A DNA stretch of 64,000 nucleotides, from NCBI GenBank assembly GCA_947044365.1, contig OX345646.1, positions 1,538,001 to 1,602,000 on the forward strand. Reading direction: 5' to 3'. Positions 25,101 through 36,644 of the stretch are shown here, piece by piece. How positions within the stretch are numbered: position 1 is the first letter of the stretch; every line of letters begins with the position of its first letter. This DNA comes from Petrosia ficiformis. Its lineage: Eukaryota > Porifera > Demospongiae > Haplosclerida > Petrosiidae. The notes beneath the pieces are model-generated. The model made no database searches. It worked only from the letters and a program-made list of their open reading frames with translations, and was not told the DNA's origin. The position numbers and the translations under genes are program-made.

Positions 25101-27086
25101 CATAGGCATGACTCTATGGGCCAACAGATATCATAGTGAGCTAACAAGACTACATAATTCTAATAACTATGAATTATTTATATTATTATTATTATTATTC
25201 TGTAGATAACTACAAGAAAGCTTTTCAAGATGCTGTCAAGACCACTGATCCCTTATGTACTTATATGGCTCATTGCTTAGCTTTTGGACCACATGGATCT
25301 GGAAAAACTACTCTCCTACATCGTCTTACAGGCAAACCTTTAGGAACACTAGCTACAGGCAATATGATGTTTCCAAAATATATTGTAGCTACGGGTGGCA
25401 AATGGTACCATATACGAAATCTTGAAGAAGTAGCAGTTAAACTTGCTGAATTTGCTGCTAATCCCTTAACAGCTTTCATCCCACTCTCAAGGATACTGGA
25501 ACTATATACGATGCAATCAATAGATCCAGTTTCCGATGATACACTCGGAACAAATCCCACACCTTCTCCTCAATATGATAAGATCTTAGACTCCATCAGA
25601 CACCGCAAACTTCTTGATAATAGCACAGTGATTACATATATTGACCATGGAAGTCAGCCAGAATTCCAAGAGATGGTGCCTGTTCTACTTGCTGGGCCTG
25701 CAATCTTTATTTTTATTTTTAGCTTGGTCAAAGGACTAGACAGTGAATATACTGCTTCCTATGGCTCGTCTGACAGTGATTGTCATCTTTACAAAAGTTC
25801 TTTCACTGTCAAGGAAGTGTTTATGCACTTTCTTTCCAGCATTCACAGTGTATCATCACTCAAAAGTAAAGTCTCTCCTCTTTCTATCTTGGTAGTAGGA
25901 ACACACAAAAATTTAGTAGACAAGGCAGAGGTGAGTAAGATTGACAAAGAGCTAAAGCAAGCTGTAGAGGATGCTTCCTTGCAGGAAAAGGGTGCGATTG
26001 AGTATTTTTCAAAGGAGCAACTTATTATACCAGTGGATAACTACAATGACAAAGACGATAGTGCTTCTGTTAGAAATGTGGTGGAGAGGATAGTTAAAAA
26101 ACAGGGATCACCATACAGAATCGAGTTCCCTATGCCCTGGTTAGCTCTTGATTTGGCTTTGAGAAAATGTTCGCCAACTATGACCTATAAAGAATGTATA
26201 GAAATAGCAAAAAATTATGACATCTCAGAGGAAGATTTGCCAATGTGCTTGAAGTTTCTTCATCATAAAATCGGCAGTATTCGTTACTATGATAGTGTAA
26301 AAGAGCTTAAAGACACTGTTGTCATACGACCAACCATGATCTTTGAGGCAATCTCAGAGCTAATTATTAACACCTTCATTGGTGAAAATGTTCCCTCATC
26401 TCAGTTCAAGAAGTTTAGAAATTTGGGTTTATTAGAAAGGGATACCCTTGAAAAGAGTTTCGCACCATATCAAGACAACCTTAAGATATCTTGTGATGCA
26501 TTTATAGCTCTTCTTTTTCATTTCAACATTCTTGAGTCTTCACATGATCCTGAGTTAGGTGATTATTTTTTTCCTTGTGCTTTGGTTCATGCACCAAATC
26601 CTCCTGAAATCAACCTTGATCCTCTTTTAGTGTTGTTTGAGGGAGGGTTTGTTCCTAAAGGGGTTTTTAGTGTGCTACTTGTATTTTTGTTGCGTAAGAT
26701 GGAATGGAGAATTCAGCGTGACAAGGGTTTGCCTCTTCTCTATCGTAATCAAGCATCTTTTGATGATGGTAAAGATTTTTTTATTACTCTGAAAGCTACA
26801 GCTAAATGTTTGGAAGTGTTTGTAGAAGATAAGCATCCCGGTAGCACAATGAAATCTCGGTATAAGATTCATCAAATTCTTGAAGAAGGTGTCCTTAATG
26901 TATGCAAGCGTCTACGATATGATCAATCTCTTTACTTACAACAGTTTGGTTTTTACTGCAATCTTCCAAAATGTGCAAGACACATTGCTGAGGTCGATCT
27001 TAAGAATAAAGAGATTGTGTGTCATCTTACTGAAACGAAATATCCTCTAAATAGTGACAGAGAGTATTGGTTTACTAATAAACCAG
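22184..27086 (+). CDS. gene C, N-terminal part: death domain - linker - Roc-COR GTPase
   Basis: Exons: 22184-22214 (ATG, MEDVDDQPLS), 22325-22582 (death domain), 23110-23217, 24245-24298 and 25206-27086; all junctions are phase 1. The 86-residue death domain shows LVPLFEAISDVTDWFALG, LEQIRDEN and VGMLRKWLESG. The 627-residue last exon is a Roc-COR-type GTPase: P-loop GPHGSGKTTLLHRL, switch-2 IDHGSQPEFQEM, and base-recognition motif VVGTHKNL. The COR region follows (PWLALDLALRK, LHHKIGSIRYY), with ALVHAPNPPEI, LFEGGFVPKGVFS and a C-terminal CX4C..H..C cluster. ROCO proteins use this unit as a dimer-regulated GTP switch; here it sits behind a death domain rather than LRRs or a kinase, so recruitment to a death-fold complex is likely (inference). 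The donor GTTAGT at 27,087 suggests splicing onward to the C14 exon. Confidence 0.8.
23274..23619. mobile_element. MITE-like element of the TAGTGTTGTT family
   Basis: Starts TAGTGTTGTTATAGT and ends in AACTACAACAACAC. Internally it is low-complexity 'agttatagttaactaaaa' in both directions. Related copies: 30,984-31,277, 31,607-31,865 (inverted) and 52,574-52,807. It lies in an intron of gene C. Confidence 0.5.
24822..24937. repeat. inverted repeat, ~42-bp arms (intronic palindrome)
   Basis: 'agttataaaatgcgcgtgca' with 'gtttataacagaattctaag' is mirrored by 'cttagaattctgttataaac' with 'gcacacgcattttataact'. The arms differ at a few bases and enclose a GC-rich loop (cgcgcactcgggcgtgccgc). It may be one end of a larger decayed element running from about 24,360. 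The stretch 24,570-24,800 shares 'cttcgttagttgcag' words with the Tc1-like element at 9.9 kb. Confidence 0.6.
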
Positions 27087-27346
27087 GTTAGTTAATAGTA
27101 ATAATTATAAGGATGTGTATAATTACTGTATTATAATGATAACCATTTTGAAAGCCATGCATATCTTCTGAGCATACGCATTGGCTCCAAGTTTATATGG
27201 ATATGAATCTCATTATAAGATATATTATATGTATAATTATGTTATCTGTAACAAATTTATCAATAAATTGACAAGATCACTTCGAGTCTAGAAGTTATAT
27301 TTTTAAAAAGGACAATAGTAGCTCCAAACAAGATTTTGGCTTTTTA

Positions 27347-28867
27347 ATATGATAAGATCTTAGACTCCATCAGAAACCGCAAACTTCTTGATAATAGCAC
27401 AGTGATTACATATATTGACCATGGAAGTCAGCCAGAACTCCAAGAGATGGTGCCTGTTCTACTTGCTGGGCCTGCAATCTTTATTTTTATTTTTAGCTTG
27501 GTCAAAGGTCTAGGCAGTAAATATACTGCCTCCTATGGTTCATCTGACAGTGAACATCATCTTTACAAAAGTTCTTTCACTGTCAAGGAAGTGTTTATGC
27601 ACATTCTTTCCAGCATTGCCAGTTATCAGAGTGTATTATCACTCAAAAGTAGAGTCTCTCCTCTTTCTATCTTGGTAGTAGGAACACACAAAAATTTAGT
27701 AAGTGAGGCAAAGGTTAGTGAGATTGACGAAGAGCTAAAACAAGCTGTAGAGGAGACATCCTTGCATAAAAGCGGTGCCATTGAATATTTTTCAAAGGAG
27801 CAACTTATTATACCAGTGGATAACTACAATGACAATGACGATAGTGGTTCTATTAGAAATGTGGTAGAGAGGATAGTTAAAAAACAGGGATCACCATACA
27901 GAATCGAGTTCCCTATACCCTGGTTAGCTCTTGATTTGGCTTTGAGAAAATGTCCACCACCTGTGACCTATAAAAAATGTACAGAAATAGCAGAGAATTA
28001 TGACATCTCAGAGAAAGATTTGCCAAAGTGCTTGTCATTTCTTCATCATGAAATCGGCAGTATTCGTTACTATGATAGTGTAAAAGAGCTTAAAGACATT
28101 GTTGTCACACGACCAACCGTGATCTTTGAGGCAATCTCAGGGCTAATTATTAACACCTTCATTGGTGAAAATGTTCCCTCATCTCTGTTCAAGAAGTTTA
28201 GAAATTTGGGTTTATTAGAAAGGGATACCCTTGAAAAGAGTTTCGCACCATATCAAGACAAGCTTAAGATATCTTGTGATGCATTTATAGCTCTTCTTAA
28301 TCATTTTAACATTCTTGAGTCTTCACATGATCCCGAGTTAGGTGATTATTTTTTTCCTTGTGCTTTGGTTCATGCACCAAATCCTCCTGAAATCAACCTT
28401 GATCCTCTTTTAGTGTTGTTTGAGGGAGGGTTTGTTCCTAAAGGGGTTTTTAGTGCGCTACTTGTATTTTTGTTGCGTAAGACGGAATGGAGAATTCAGC
28501 GTGACAAGGGTTTGCCTCTTCTCTATCGTAATCAAGCATCTTTTGATGATGGTAAAGATTGTCTTATTACTCTCACAGCTACAGCTAAATGTTTAGAAGT
28601 GGATGTAAAAGGTAAGCAAGCCGGTAGCACAACACACTCTCGGTATAATATTTGTCAAATTCTTGAAGAAGGTGTCTTGAATGCATGCAAGAGTTTACGA
28701 TACGATCAATCTATTTACTCTCGAAAGTGTGGTTTTTACTGCAATCTGCCAAAATGTGCAAAACACATTGCTGAAGTCGATCTTAAGAAAAAAGAGATTG
28801 AATGTCCTCTTACTAATAAGAGATATCCTGTAAACAGGGAGAGAGAGTATTGGTTTATTACTGATAA
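27347..28867 (+). pseudogene. truncated Roc-COR GTPase exon lacking the P-loop
   Basis: Similarity to the GTPase exons begins abruptly at 'atatgataagatcttagac' (YDKILDSIR) and runs to the normal exon end KPG|GTTAGT, so switch-2, VVGTHKNL, COR and the C-terminal Cys cluster are all present and open, but the first ~120 residues including GXXXXGKT are missing. Residue choices (SEAKVSEIDEEL, PPVTYKKCTEIAENYD) match the 43.7-kb paralogue better than the adjacent complete copy. The DNA just upstream (27,200-27,346) matches the intron before a death-domain exon (51,467-51,606), so a deletion probably fused that intron to the middle of a GTPase exon. A cryptic phase-1 acceptor (GATCTTAG|AC, about 27,355) could in principle splice it into gene C, giving a GTP-binding-dead module. 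More likely it is skipped. Confidence 0.75.
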
Positions 28868-29781
28868 ACCAGGTTAGTTAATAGTAATAACTATGATAGT
28901 TATAGATGTAAATCGTATTAGCATAGTATTAATTATTGATAATTGATCAGTCCACAACACACATAGTTTGAAGAGACTATCTAATTCCATGCTTAAATTT
29001 ACAAAGATAAGAAGATTTCATTTTTATATCAATTTTGCTGTTCAATCAATCATCAATGACGTAGTGATTAGTTTTGGTTTCACACCGTAATTTTATTATT
29101 TATTACTGGAATTGCTTAGAGAGCGTCAGAGGCACGCCATACGAGCTTAGCAACAACACTGCTAATGTCTTAGTATATGTGTGTTATGATATTACTACCA
29201 ATGTTTTAGTTAACCCTTTAAAACCCATAAGTAGATTACTGTGGAATTAATTAGTGTCACAACATTACCATAAGCGCATATTTGCGTAATTATACCACAC
29301 CTTGCATTTGCATGCACACTATAGAGGTCTTTTGATATTTTTCTACCAAACGTTTACACAAGGTAGTCTACTAAATTTGCTATAAGACAGGGAATCTACA
29401 AGCCGAGGGATTCCAAAGTTATGAGTGGAGGAATTGATGAAGATGCTAAGTGTGGGCAATGCCACTGACAACAGCACTTTAACATGCTCACCATGATACT
29501 TTCTTGTTGCTAGCGAAGCGTGATTTTGGTATCTATGGCTTTCTCAGCACTCTAGCATCTCGATGATCAACACGTGGTTTTCATATTATGTATGCGCAGT
29601 TGTTAACAGGTTTGTGTTAAACTTTAATAATACTGATAATTCACGTGATGAGCAATATTGGCTACTTACCGATACACTTATTGGTGCATCTCTAATGATG
29701 AGGTATGCACCAATAGTGTTTAATACTGATGTATATATTTAACTTACACTCCTTTATTATTATGATTATAATTTATTCTAG

Positions 29782-30506
29782 ATTCAGGTGTTCTCACATA
29801 CAGTGGAGCTGACGTAAACAAAACAACTGCAAAGATACGCAATCTATGTCTGGAGATGCCAAATGCTCAAGGAATTATTTTTGTTATTGGATTATTTGGT
29901 CCAGCTGGGACTGATGTTGATGTTGGGCATATGTCTTCAATCTTTCATGGTGACTTGAATTTTGCAGTTTACCGTGAAAAAGTTCTTACTTGCGCAGATT
30001 TAGCTTGCCTTGTTAAAGCAGCTGCTGAATATGATGAATACCCCAAGAGTTATCGTTTCATTGCGTTCTACTATGCTGGACGTGGAGGCATTGATTCTGT
30101 TAGTGAATATTTACTACCAATGCACTTGAGGCGTGGTGATGTATTGTATATTGATGATCATATCCTTTCTCCATTTACGTTTGGAAACCGAGGAGATCGT
30201 AAAGTTCTATGTTTTATTGATTGCTGTTTGAGCACAACGGGTGATCAGAAGAAAGAATTCAAACTTATGGCCCCTCGAAATGGTCTCGTAGCATATGTAA
30301 CATCGAAGCTGAGAGGAGACAAGATTTATGGAGGACTATGGACACATTATCTTTGTAAACATCTAACACGAGCAGAATCGCTTTCAACAATTCTTGATGA
30401 TGCAAGCGACGAGTTTATGAAACATATTGGAGAGGATGAATATATGGTTCACAAACCTCACTATGACACAAGTATTATAGGAGAAATCTATCTGAAAGGT
30501 AAATAA
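29782..30506 (+). CDS. gene C, caspase-like (peptidase C14 fold) module, catalytic His replaced
   Basis: The exon runs from 29,782 (after TTATTCTAG) to 30,498, then the donor GTAAAT; reading through instead gives a stop at 30,506. It is phase 1 at both ends (717 nt, 239 codons). Caspase-fold landmarks: start of strand 1 (NAQGIIFVIG), LNFAVYREKV, then FIAFYYAGRGGID where caspases and metacaspases have the catalytic His (GHG), EYLLP, and VLCFIDCCLST at the catalytic-Cys position. His is Arg (cgt), while Cys is kept, so proteolysis by the usual Cys-His pair is unlikely. The paralogue at 46.1 kb has Tyr at the same place. It may be a pseudo-protease scaffold or regulator. Phase and spacing allow splicing from the GTPase exon upstream to the one at 32,008. 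Confidence 0.75.
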
Positions 30507-30708
30507 ATATATCATGTTTCTGGCCCTGTTCATGGTGTTTTTGTAATTATACACATCTATGTGTATATAACATCCATACCATTCATGTTATCACTAATTA
30601 TTTGGCTACAGATTTTTAAATATTACCACTTATATAAACTCTCACTTGTCACCTTAAATGTAATTTTGTTGTTCAGACTATTGAAAATATGGTACCTTTA
30701 TTATGGCC

Positions 30709-30892
30709 ATCCCTATATGATTGCTTTCCTATGACTTCAAAACCCTAAACACTATGTTGTCACATACATGTATGCATTCATGTAGATAAGAAGGTATGCC
30801 ATAATTACTGAATGTTCATAAAGCAATCATAGGGCATGATAAAGTCAGCCATGATTACTGAAGGCTGGGCACCACAAAGCAATCATAGGGAT
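30709..30892. mobile_element. MITE with ATCCCTATGATTGCTTT ends
   Basis: ATCCCTATATGATTGCTTT at the left and AAAGCAATCATAGGGAT at the right are inverted repeats. The interior words 'gccatgattactga' and 'caccacaaagcaatcat' are shared with the longer copy at 55,569-55,950, and a palindromic derivative lies at 62,793-62,882. Confidence 0.65.
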
Positions 30893-30983
30893 ACATTTTT
30901 CTCTATATATCTTGTTCTCTATATATCTTGTTGTAGAATATAAATTATTATCATCAATAAAATAAAAAGTATGTGGTATACGT

Positions 30984-31277
30984 TAGTGTAGTTTAAGTTT
31001 AACAATAATGACCAATTTTAGTTATAGTTATAGCAGCATAGTTTCTCCAAATTTTAGTTTAGTTATAGTTTAATTAACTAAGGTAATATTAGGCTTACTA
31101 AAATGGTTTAGTTTTAGTTAACTAACTAAAAGTGCTCATTATTGGCTAATTTTCATTTTATTTAGTTATAGTTATTGCAATAGACTTGTAATTTAGTTAT
31201 AGTTTAGTTAACTAAAAGTCAAAATGCCTTACTAAAATGAGTTTTAGTTATAGTTATAGTTAACTAAAACAACACTA
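30984..31277. mobile_element. MITE-like element, TAGTGTTGTT family
   Basis: Begins TAGTGTAGTTTAAG and ends AACTAAAACAACACTA, with internal alternation of 'agttatagttaactaaaa'. A second member in opposite orientation is at 31,607-31,865. Both lie in the intron before the second GTPase exon of gene C. Confidence 0.55.
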
Positions 31278-31606
31278 GTATACGTAAATAAAAATTAATG
31301 TACTAGAATATAATATGGTATGCGTTACAGACAAACTCACTTGACTCATTAGGGTTAAGGTCGCTAACACTTGCAATTATAATATTTATAGTATATTTGG
31401 CGGGGCCGCCAAGGTTGAGGATGTTTCTAGTTACATAGAGAGATGGCAAAGGCTCAGAATGAGACCTGCTTACCATACTATAAACAACATAGCATATACA
31501 CTTGCCTTGGCAGGTCTGATATGCACTAACACAGACCTAAATTTAACCACATGAAATGGTTGCTATGGTAGCATATGCTATATATTATTATATTATGTCT
31601 ATCTAG

Positions 31607-31865
31607 TAGTGTTGTTCTAGTGATAACTAAAATCCCTTTTAGTAAAGCATTTTGACTTTTAGTTAACTGAACTATAACTAAGTTACAAGTCTATTGTAAT
31701 AACTAAAACAAAAAAAGAGCCAATAATGGACACTTAGTTAGTTAACTAAAACTAAAACCCTTTTAGTAAGCCTAATATTATTATTTCTGTTAATTAACTA
31801 TAACTACAGTATATTTTGAAGAAACTAACTATAACTATCATTATTATCTTACTAAAACAACACTA
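31607..31865. mobile_element. MITE-like element, TAGTGTTGTT family, inverted relative to the preceding copy
   Basis: Starts TAGTGTTGTTCTAGTGATAA and ends ACTAAAACAACACTA. The two copies 330 bp apart could pair in the transcript into a long hairpin. Confidence 0.55.
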
Positions 31866-32007
31866 CTATCTACATGTACATGTATATATTTATGTACTTC
31901 AAGTTGCACATATACATGTACATAACATAAACAAAGTATATTTATGAATGAATATATTACATATATGTACAGTATGTGTATACAATTTCCTTTAAACTTT
32001 ATTGCAG

Positions 32008-34717
32008 AGAGTGGACAGATGTATGTTAAAGCTTTTCAAGATGCAGTCGAACAAGAGGGATCTGTTTTTATGCATATGGTTCAGTTAATGCCTTTTGGTC
32101 CTCCTCGTGTTGGAAAAACGTGTCTGTTGAATCGTCTCCTTAACAGAGATGCCCCAGGGATACGAGCTACACATGATTCACCAGGCAGTGGATCAGATAG
32201 CACAATTGTTTTAGATAACAGGAAGATGATACACTCTACTTTTGTAGCTGATGGTGGTGATTGGAAAGAAATAGAAAATCTTTATGAAGAATCTGCATTT
32301 TATATTAAAAGTAGCATCGAGTCACAACCTGTCCCTAAAGATTCATCCGATTCTGTTGACAAGTCAGCTACCCCTACTGTTTCTGTTAATCGTCCAATTA
32401 CGCCTTCATTTGCTCCAGTGAAAGAGTCGAATCCTCAAATTTCTATTGACAATCTTACTGCTCACTCAACCTCCCAGCCACAATCTGTGACAAAATTTAA
32501 TGACAAACCAAGGTTGAAAGCTGATAATGTTCCTGTTAAGCCAGGTCCAGATTCTGATACTAGTGTAACACACACTGGTTCTAATTTACTTGATGAGGTG
32601 CTAAACTCTATGAGAAGCAAAGATATGACTAAAGTTAAAAAGCTTCTCAATGACACCTTGACCATCTTCTATACTGATACTGGAGGTCAGCCAGAGTTTC
32701 AAGAGGTGCTACCTGCTCTAGTTGCTGGTCCTACAATTTTTCTCTTAATATTTAGTTTGGCTAAAGGTCTAACCTGTTTAGGCACTAGGTACACTGTCAC
32801 CTATCGCGCACCTAATGGCGAAAGTGTTCCTTACGAAAGTTCTTTCACTGTGAAGCAAGTTTTCATGCAGTGCCTTTCCAGCATTGCCAGTTATCACAAT
32901 GCATTATCACGTGATGTTGCACTTCTCGATTCCAACACGCTCGTCAAAACTAGGGTTCCTCCTCTTTCAGTCTTAACAGTAGCAACGCACAAGGATTTAT
33001 TGGTAGATGAGGATGAGGTGAAGAAGATTGATGAAGAGCTCAGAGGAGCAGTGGAACAGACCTCTCTATATAAAAGTGGGTGTATTGAATATTGTCCTGG
33101 TGAGGTTGAACAACTAATCATACCCGTGGATAACTACAATGAAGGAAATGATAGCAATGCTGTTAAAAAAGCAGTGCAGATTATTATTAGAAGGAAGCAA
33201 GGTAAGGAAAGTCCATACAAAATTGAGTTTCCTGTACCCTGGTTAGCTCTTGAGTTGTATTTGAGACATCTTCCACAGTCAATTATTACTTATGAAGAAT
33301 GTATAGACATAGCAAAGCAGTGTAATGTTTCTAGGAACGATTTGCCAAAGTGCTTGTGGTTTCTTCATCACAAAACAGGCACTATTCGTTACTATCATGG
33401 TATTAAAGTACTTGAAGACTATATCATTGTAAAACCAGATGTAATCTTCAAGGCAGTTTCCAAATTAATTACTAACACCTTTACTCGCGAGGAAGCTCTC
33501 AATCCCGAGGTAATGGCTTTTAGAAGGTTGGGATTATTCAAAAGGGGTACTATTGAACAAATTTTCACAAATTATCAAAGCGAGCTTCAAATAGATTGTG
33601 GTTTATTTCTAGCTCTCCTCGAACATCTCAACATTCTTGGGCCCGTACATGATCCTGATCCCGAGTTTAGTGATTATGATTATTTTCTTCCGTGTGCTTT
33701 GGTTCATGCACCAGAACCTCTTTCTTCCGAAGACCAATTGGATCCTCTTTTAGTGCTGTTTGAGGGAGGATTTGTTCCTAAGGGAGTTTTCAGTGCACTT
33801 CTTGTATACTTGTTGCGCAACAAGGAATGGGTGATTCAGCGTGACAACCGTAAGCCTCGTCTCTATCGTAATCAAGTATATTTCTACACAGATAGCAGTG
33901 GTATAGATTGTCCGGTTAGTCTGAAAGCTACAGCCGAATGTTTTGCAGTGCATGTGGAAAGTAAGCAAGCTAGTAGCAGCTCTTGGCATAAAATTAGTCA
34001 AATTCTCGAAATTGGGATACCTAATGTATGCAAGCATTTGCGATATGATGATTCATTTTGCACTCATCAGTTTGGTTTCTACTGTGATCACCCAGACTGT
34101 GCAGGTAAGGGCAAACACATTGCTAAGGTTGATTCTACAAAGAAGAACATGACGTGCAGTTTAACTAACAGGACTTATCTTGTAAACAAGAATAGAGAGC
34201 ATTGGTTCATTACTAAGGAACCAGGTTAGTTGATAATAATTATCAATCATGCATACAAGTTAGATTATTAATTTATGACAATTATTATATAGAATGTTGA
34301 ATCAGTAGAATCTGAAATTTGTCAGATGTTTTAATTCTATAAATACACAAAAAAGACAAAGCTTCATCTGCATGTATCGATCAATTACACAATCACTATC
34401 AACAATATATTTTACTAGTTCCACTTCTGTAAGTGTCACCATTAACAGTGCTGTTATTAAGGAATAGATTATTCAAACAACTATACTATATAATTCATGG
34501 TGTATATTGAACTAGGTGATATAAATATAATATTCATACTGGCATGATATATGGATGAATGTGCATACATCAAGTATTATGTGACATCCTTTGTATCAAA
34601 AAATATCTTAGAATAGTCTTTATACAAAATGACCATATCATAGCCTATACATGGTAATATAAATATATTAATATAACTAAAAGCCTTTGTAATAACCAAG
34701 AGATGATTCACTGTCTA

Positions 34718-34756
<39 letters not shown>

Positions 34757-36644
34757 CCATTCTTTGTACTTTCAGAAGAAGTAAAACAAACTCCTACCAA
34801 CCAAAGACTTATTCTGCAACATTCTGTTAGCAGAGGATCAGAAGAGGTATATACATACATGTACATACGTACTAAGAAAGAAATAAGTGTATATACATCA
34901 ACTTCTGGTACTTCATACCTATCTAACGTAGTATCATACACAGTGGTGTGGAAACAGCCAGTCATATAGGACATTGTTTGATAAATCTAGTGAATATCTG
35001 GTAAATCGAAACCAAATTGTGAAGTATATGGGAGAATGATGAATAGGTCCAGATGTTGGACAGATGGCTGAATATATTTCCATATCTCTGCTCATATGAC
35101 TTTCACAAGTACATACTGAACATTTCACATGAAAAATGTTTACATCATTAATTATTCATTAAGTGTGGCTAACCAATACATGTATGCATGTTTATGCCTT
35201 CACATAGAACTTGTACGTAAAACAATGAGATTCGTGGTGATTAATGCACACCTTTCAAATATTAATTATGTCACGTAGTGGCAAAAAATTATTTTAAATG
35301 TGTGTCTTCAAGTAACTATGAATCTCATTAACAAATTGAAATGGGCTTGAAAATGCACCTCAACACCCCACTAAAATCTGCCTCTGGTAGGTTAACATGT
35401 GAAACTTTGAGGAGATGACCTGAACTTCAACTGACAAAAGTACTTGCAAGCTGACCCTTGAAGTAATGATTATAATTATACTTTTTTTTTTACGTATATA
35501 GACAAAATCAGAAGAAGAAACAAAACATGAAGTGCAAGTAAAAGGTAAGAATAGTGCATTATTTTTTGTTTGGGTGTGGTGAAGTTATCAGTGTACTTCA
35601 GATACAAGCATGGTAATGATTGTACTAATGAATAATGTTGTAAATTAGTACTTATCACCTGACCTCAAACCCCACATTTATAAATATCAACATTTTTGTA
35701 TCAATTGGCCCACTCTTGTGCCTCATTAAACTTTATGTATTGTAAAGAATATTACTTCGTATATATCATGTGACATTGACCCAATGATGTTTTCATATAC
35801 TAGTCACCTCATTGCAGTGTAATGCACACTTAAGAATGCATTAACTACTTCATGTACAGTTTACATTCGCTCATGCATTGTCTAATCTAGACCTTTATTG
35901 ACCCCCACCTTCTTGCCACATTAAAACACTTAATGTGCTATATTCAATGATATTTCATCCTTGGGCGGTCAATAAAAGTCTCGTTTACATAACGCACTCG
36001 CCTTTGGCTCGTGCATTATGTAAACTCAACCTTTATTGACCCGCCCTCATGCTACATTAAAACACATAATCACGGTAAAGTGTGTTCTAACTATTACTTA
36101 CGATATAATTATTATGGTGATCAATTATAATAATATTCATAGCCTAAGGGTCGTATTCATTGTAAGTACAGTGCTTCTCATATTAACGTCACAGTTATTG
36201 ACACTTGTAACTTCATCCTCCTCATCTAATCAAATCACTACATGTACTAATACACAAAATTAATATTATAATAAGTTTTGTTTCATATTTTCAGACTATT
36301 CTCCATCTAATATATTCAAGAGACACGTTTCTGAAATGTTGGGTGTGATATCAGACACAGAGAGATTAGCTAATGATCTCTCATCAGCGGATTTAATACC
36401 ATATCCCGTCAAAGATGATGTTATCACTACAAATGTTTCTCGTTATCAAAAAGCCAGTAAACTAATAAATGAGATCGAGAGATCACTCAGAGTCTTCAAT
36501 AAACCAGAAATATTAAACTCGTACTGTGAAGTTTTGAAGAAACAAGAGAACCCCACTCTGACTAGAATAGCCAATGACATGTTAATGGAATCGGGTGAGT
36601 CATTAATTAGATGCTTTGTTGCCTTGGCAATATTTAGAGATTAA
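32008..36644 (+). CDS. gene C, C-terminal part: divergent Roc-COR GTPase and CARD-like domain
   Basis: Exons: 32008-34224, 34776-34846, 35502-35544 and 36295-36644. The GTPase exon (739 aa) has P-loop FGPPRVGKTCLLNRLL, switch-2 TDTGGQPEFQEV, base motif VATHKDLL and COR motifs PWLALELYLR and LHHKTGTIRYY. It has about 100 extra Ser/Pro/Thr-rich residues between P-loop and switch-2 compared with the other copies. Two short Glu/Lys-rich exons follow (SRGSEETKSEEE). The last exon holds a helical death-fold domain, probably CARD-like (FKRHVSEMLGVISDTERLAN, YQKASKLINEIERSLRVF, LTRIANDMLMES). It either ends at TAA 36,644 or splices at TCGG|GTGAGT (36,594). Added to the upstream modules (without the truncated exon) the frame closes at 1,909 aa. 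Whether it is one gene with the 22-30 kb exons is likely but unproven: no start codon precedes this GTPase. Confidence 0.72.

Noticed and set aside
25270..25560. Minus-strand open frames opposite the GTPase exons (also 43,765-44,076 and 56,178-56,564)
   Set aside because: They are shadows of conserved coding exons in another frame; they have no recognisable family and vary with the plus-strand codons.
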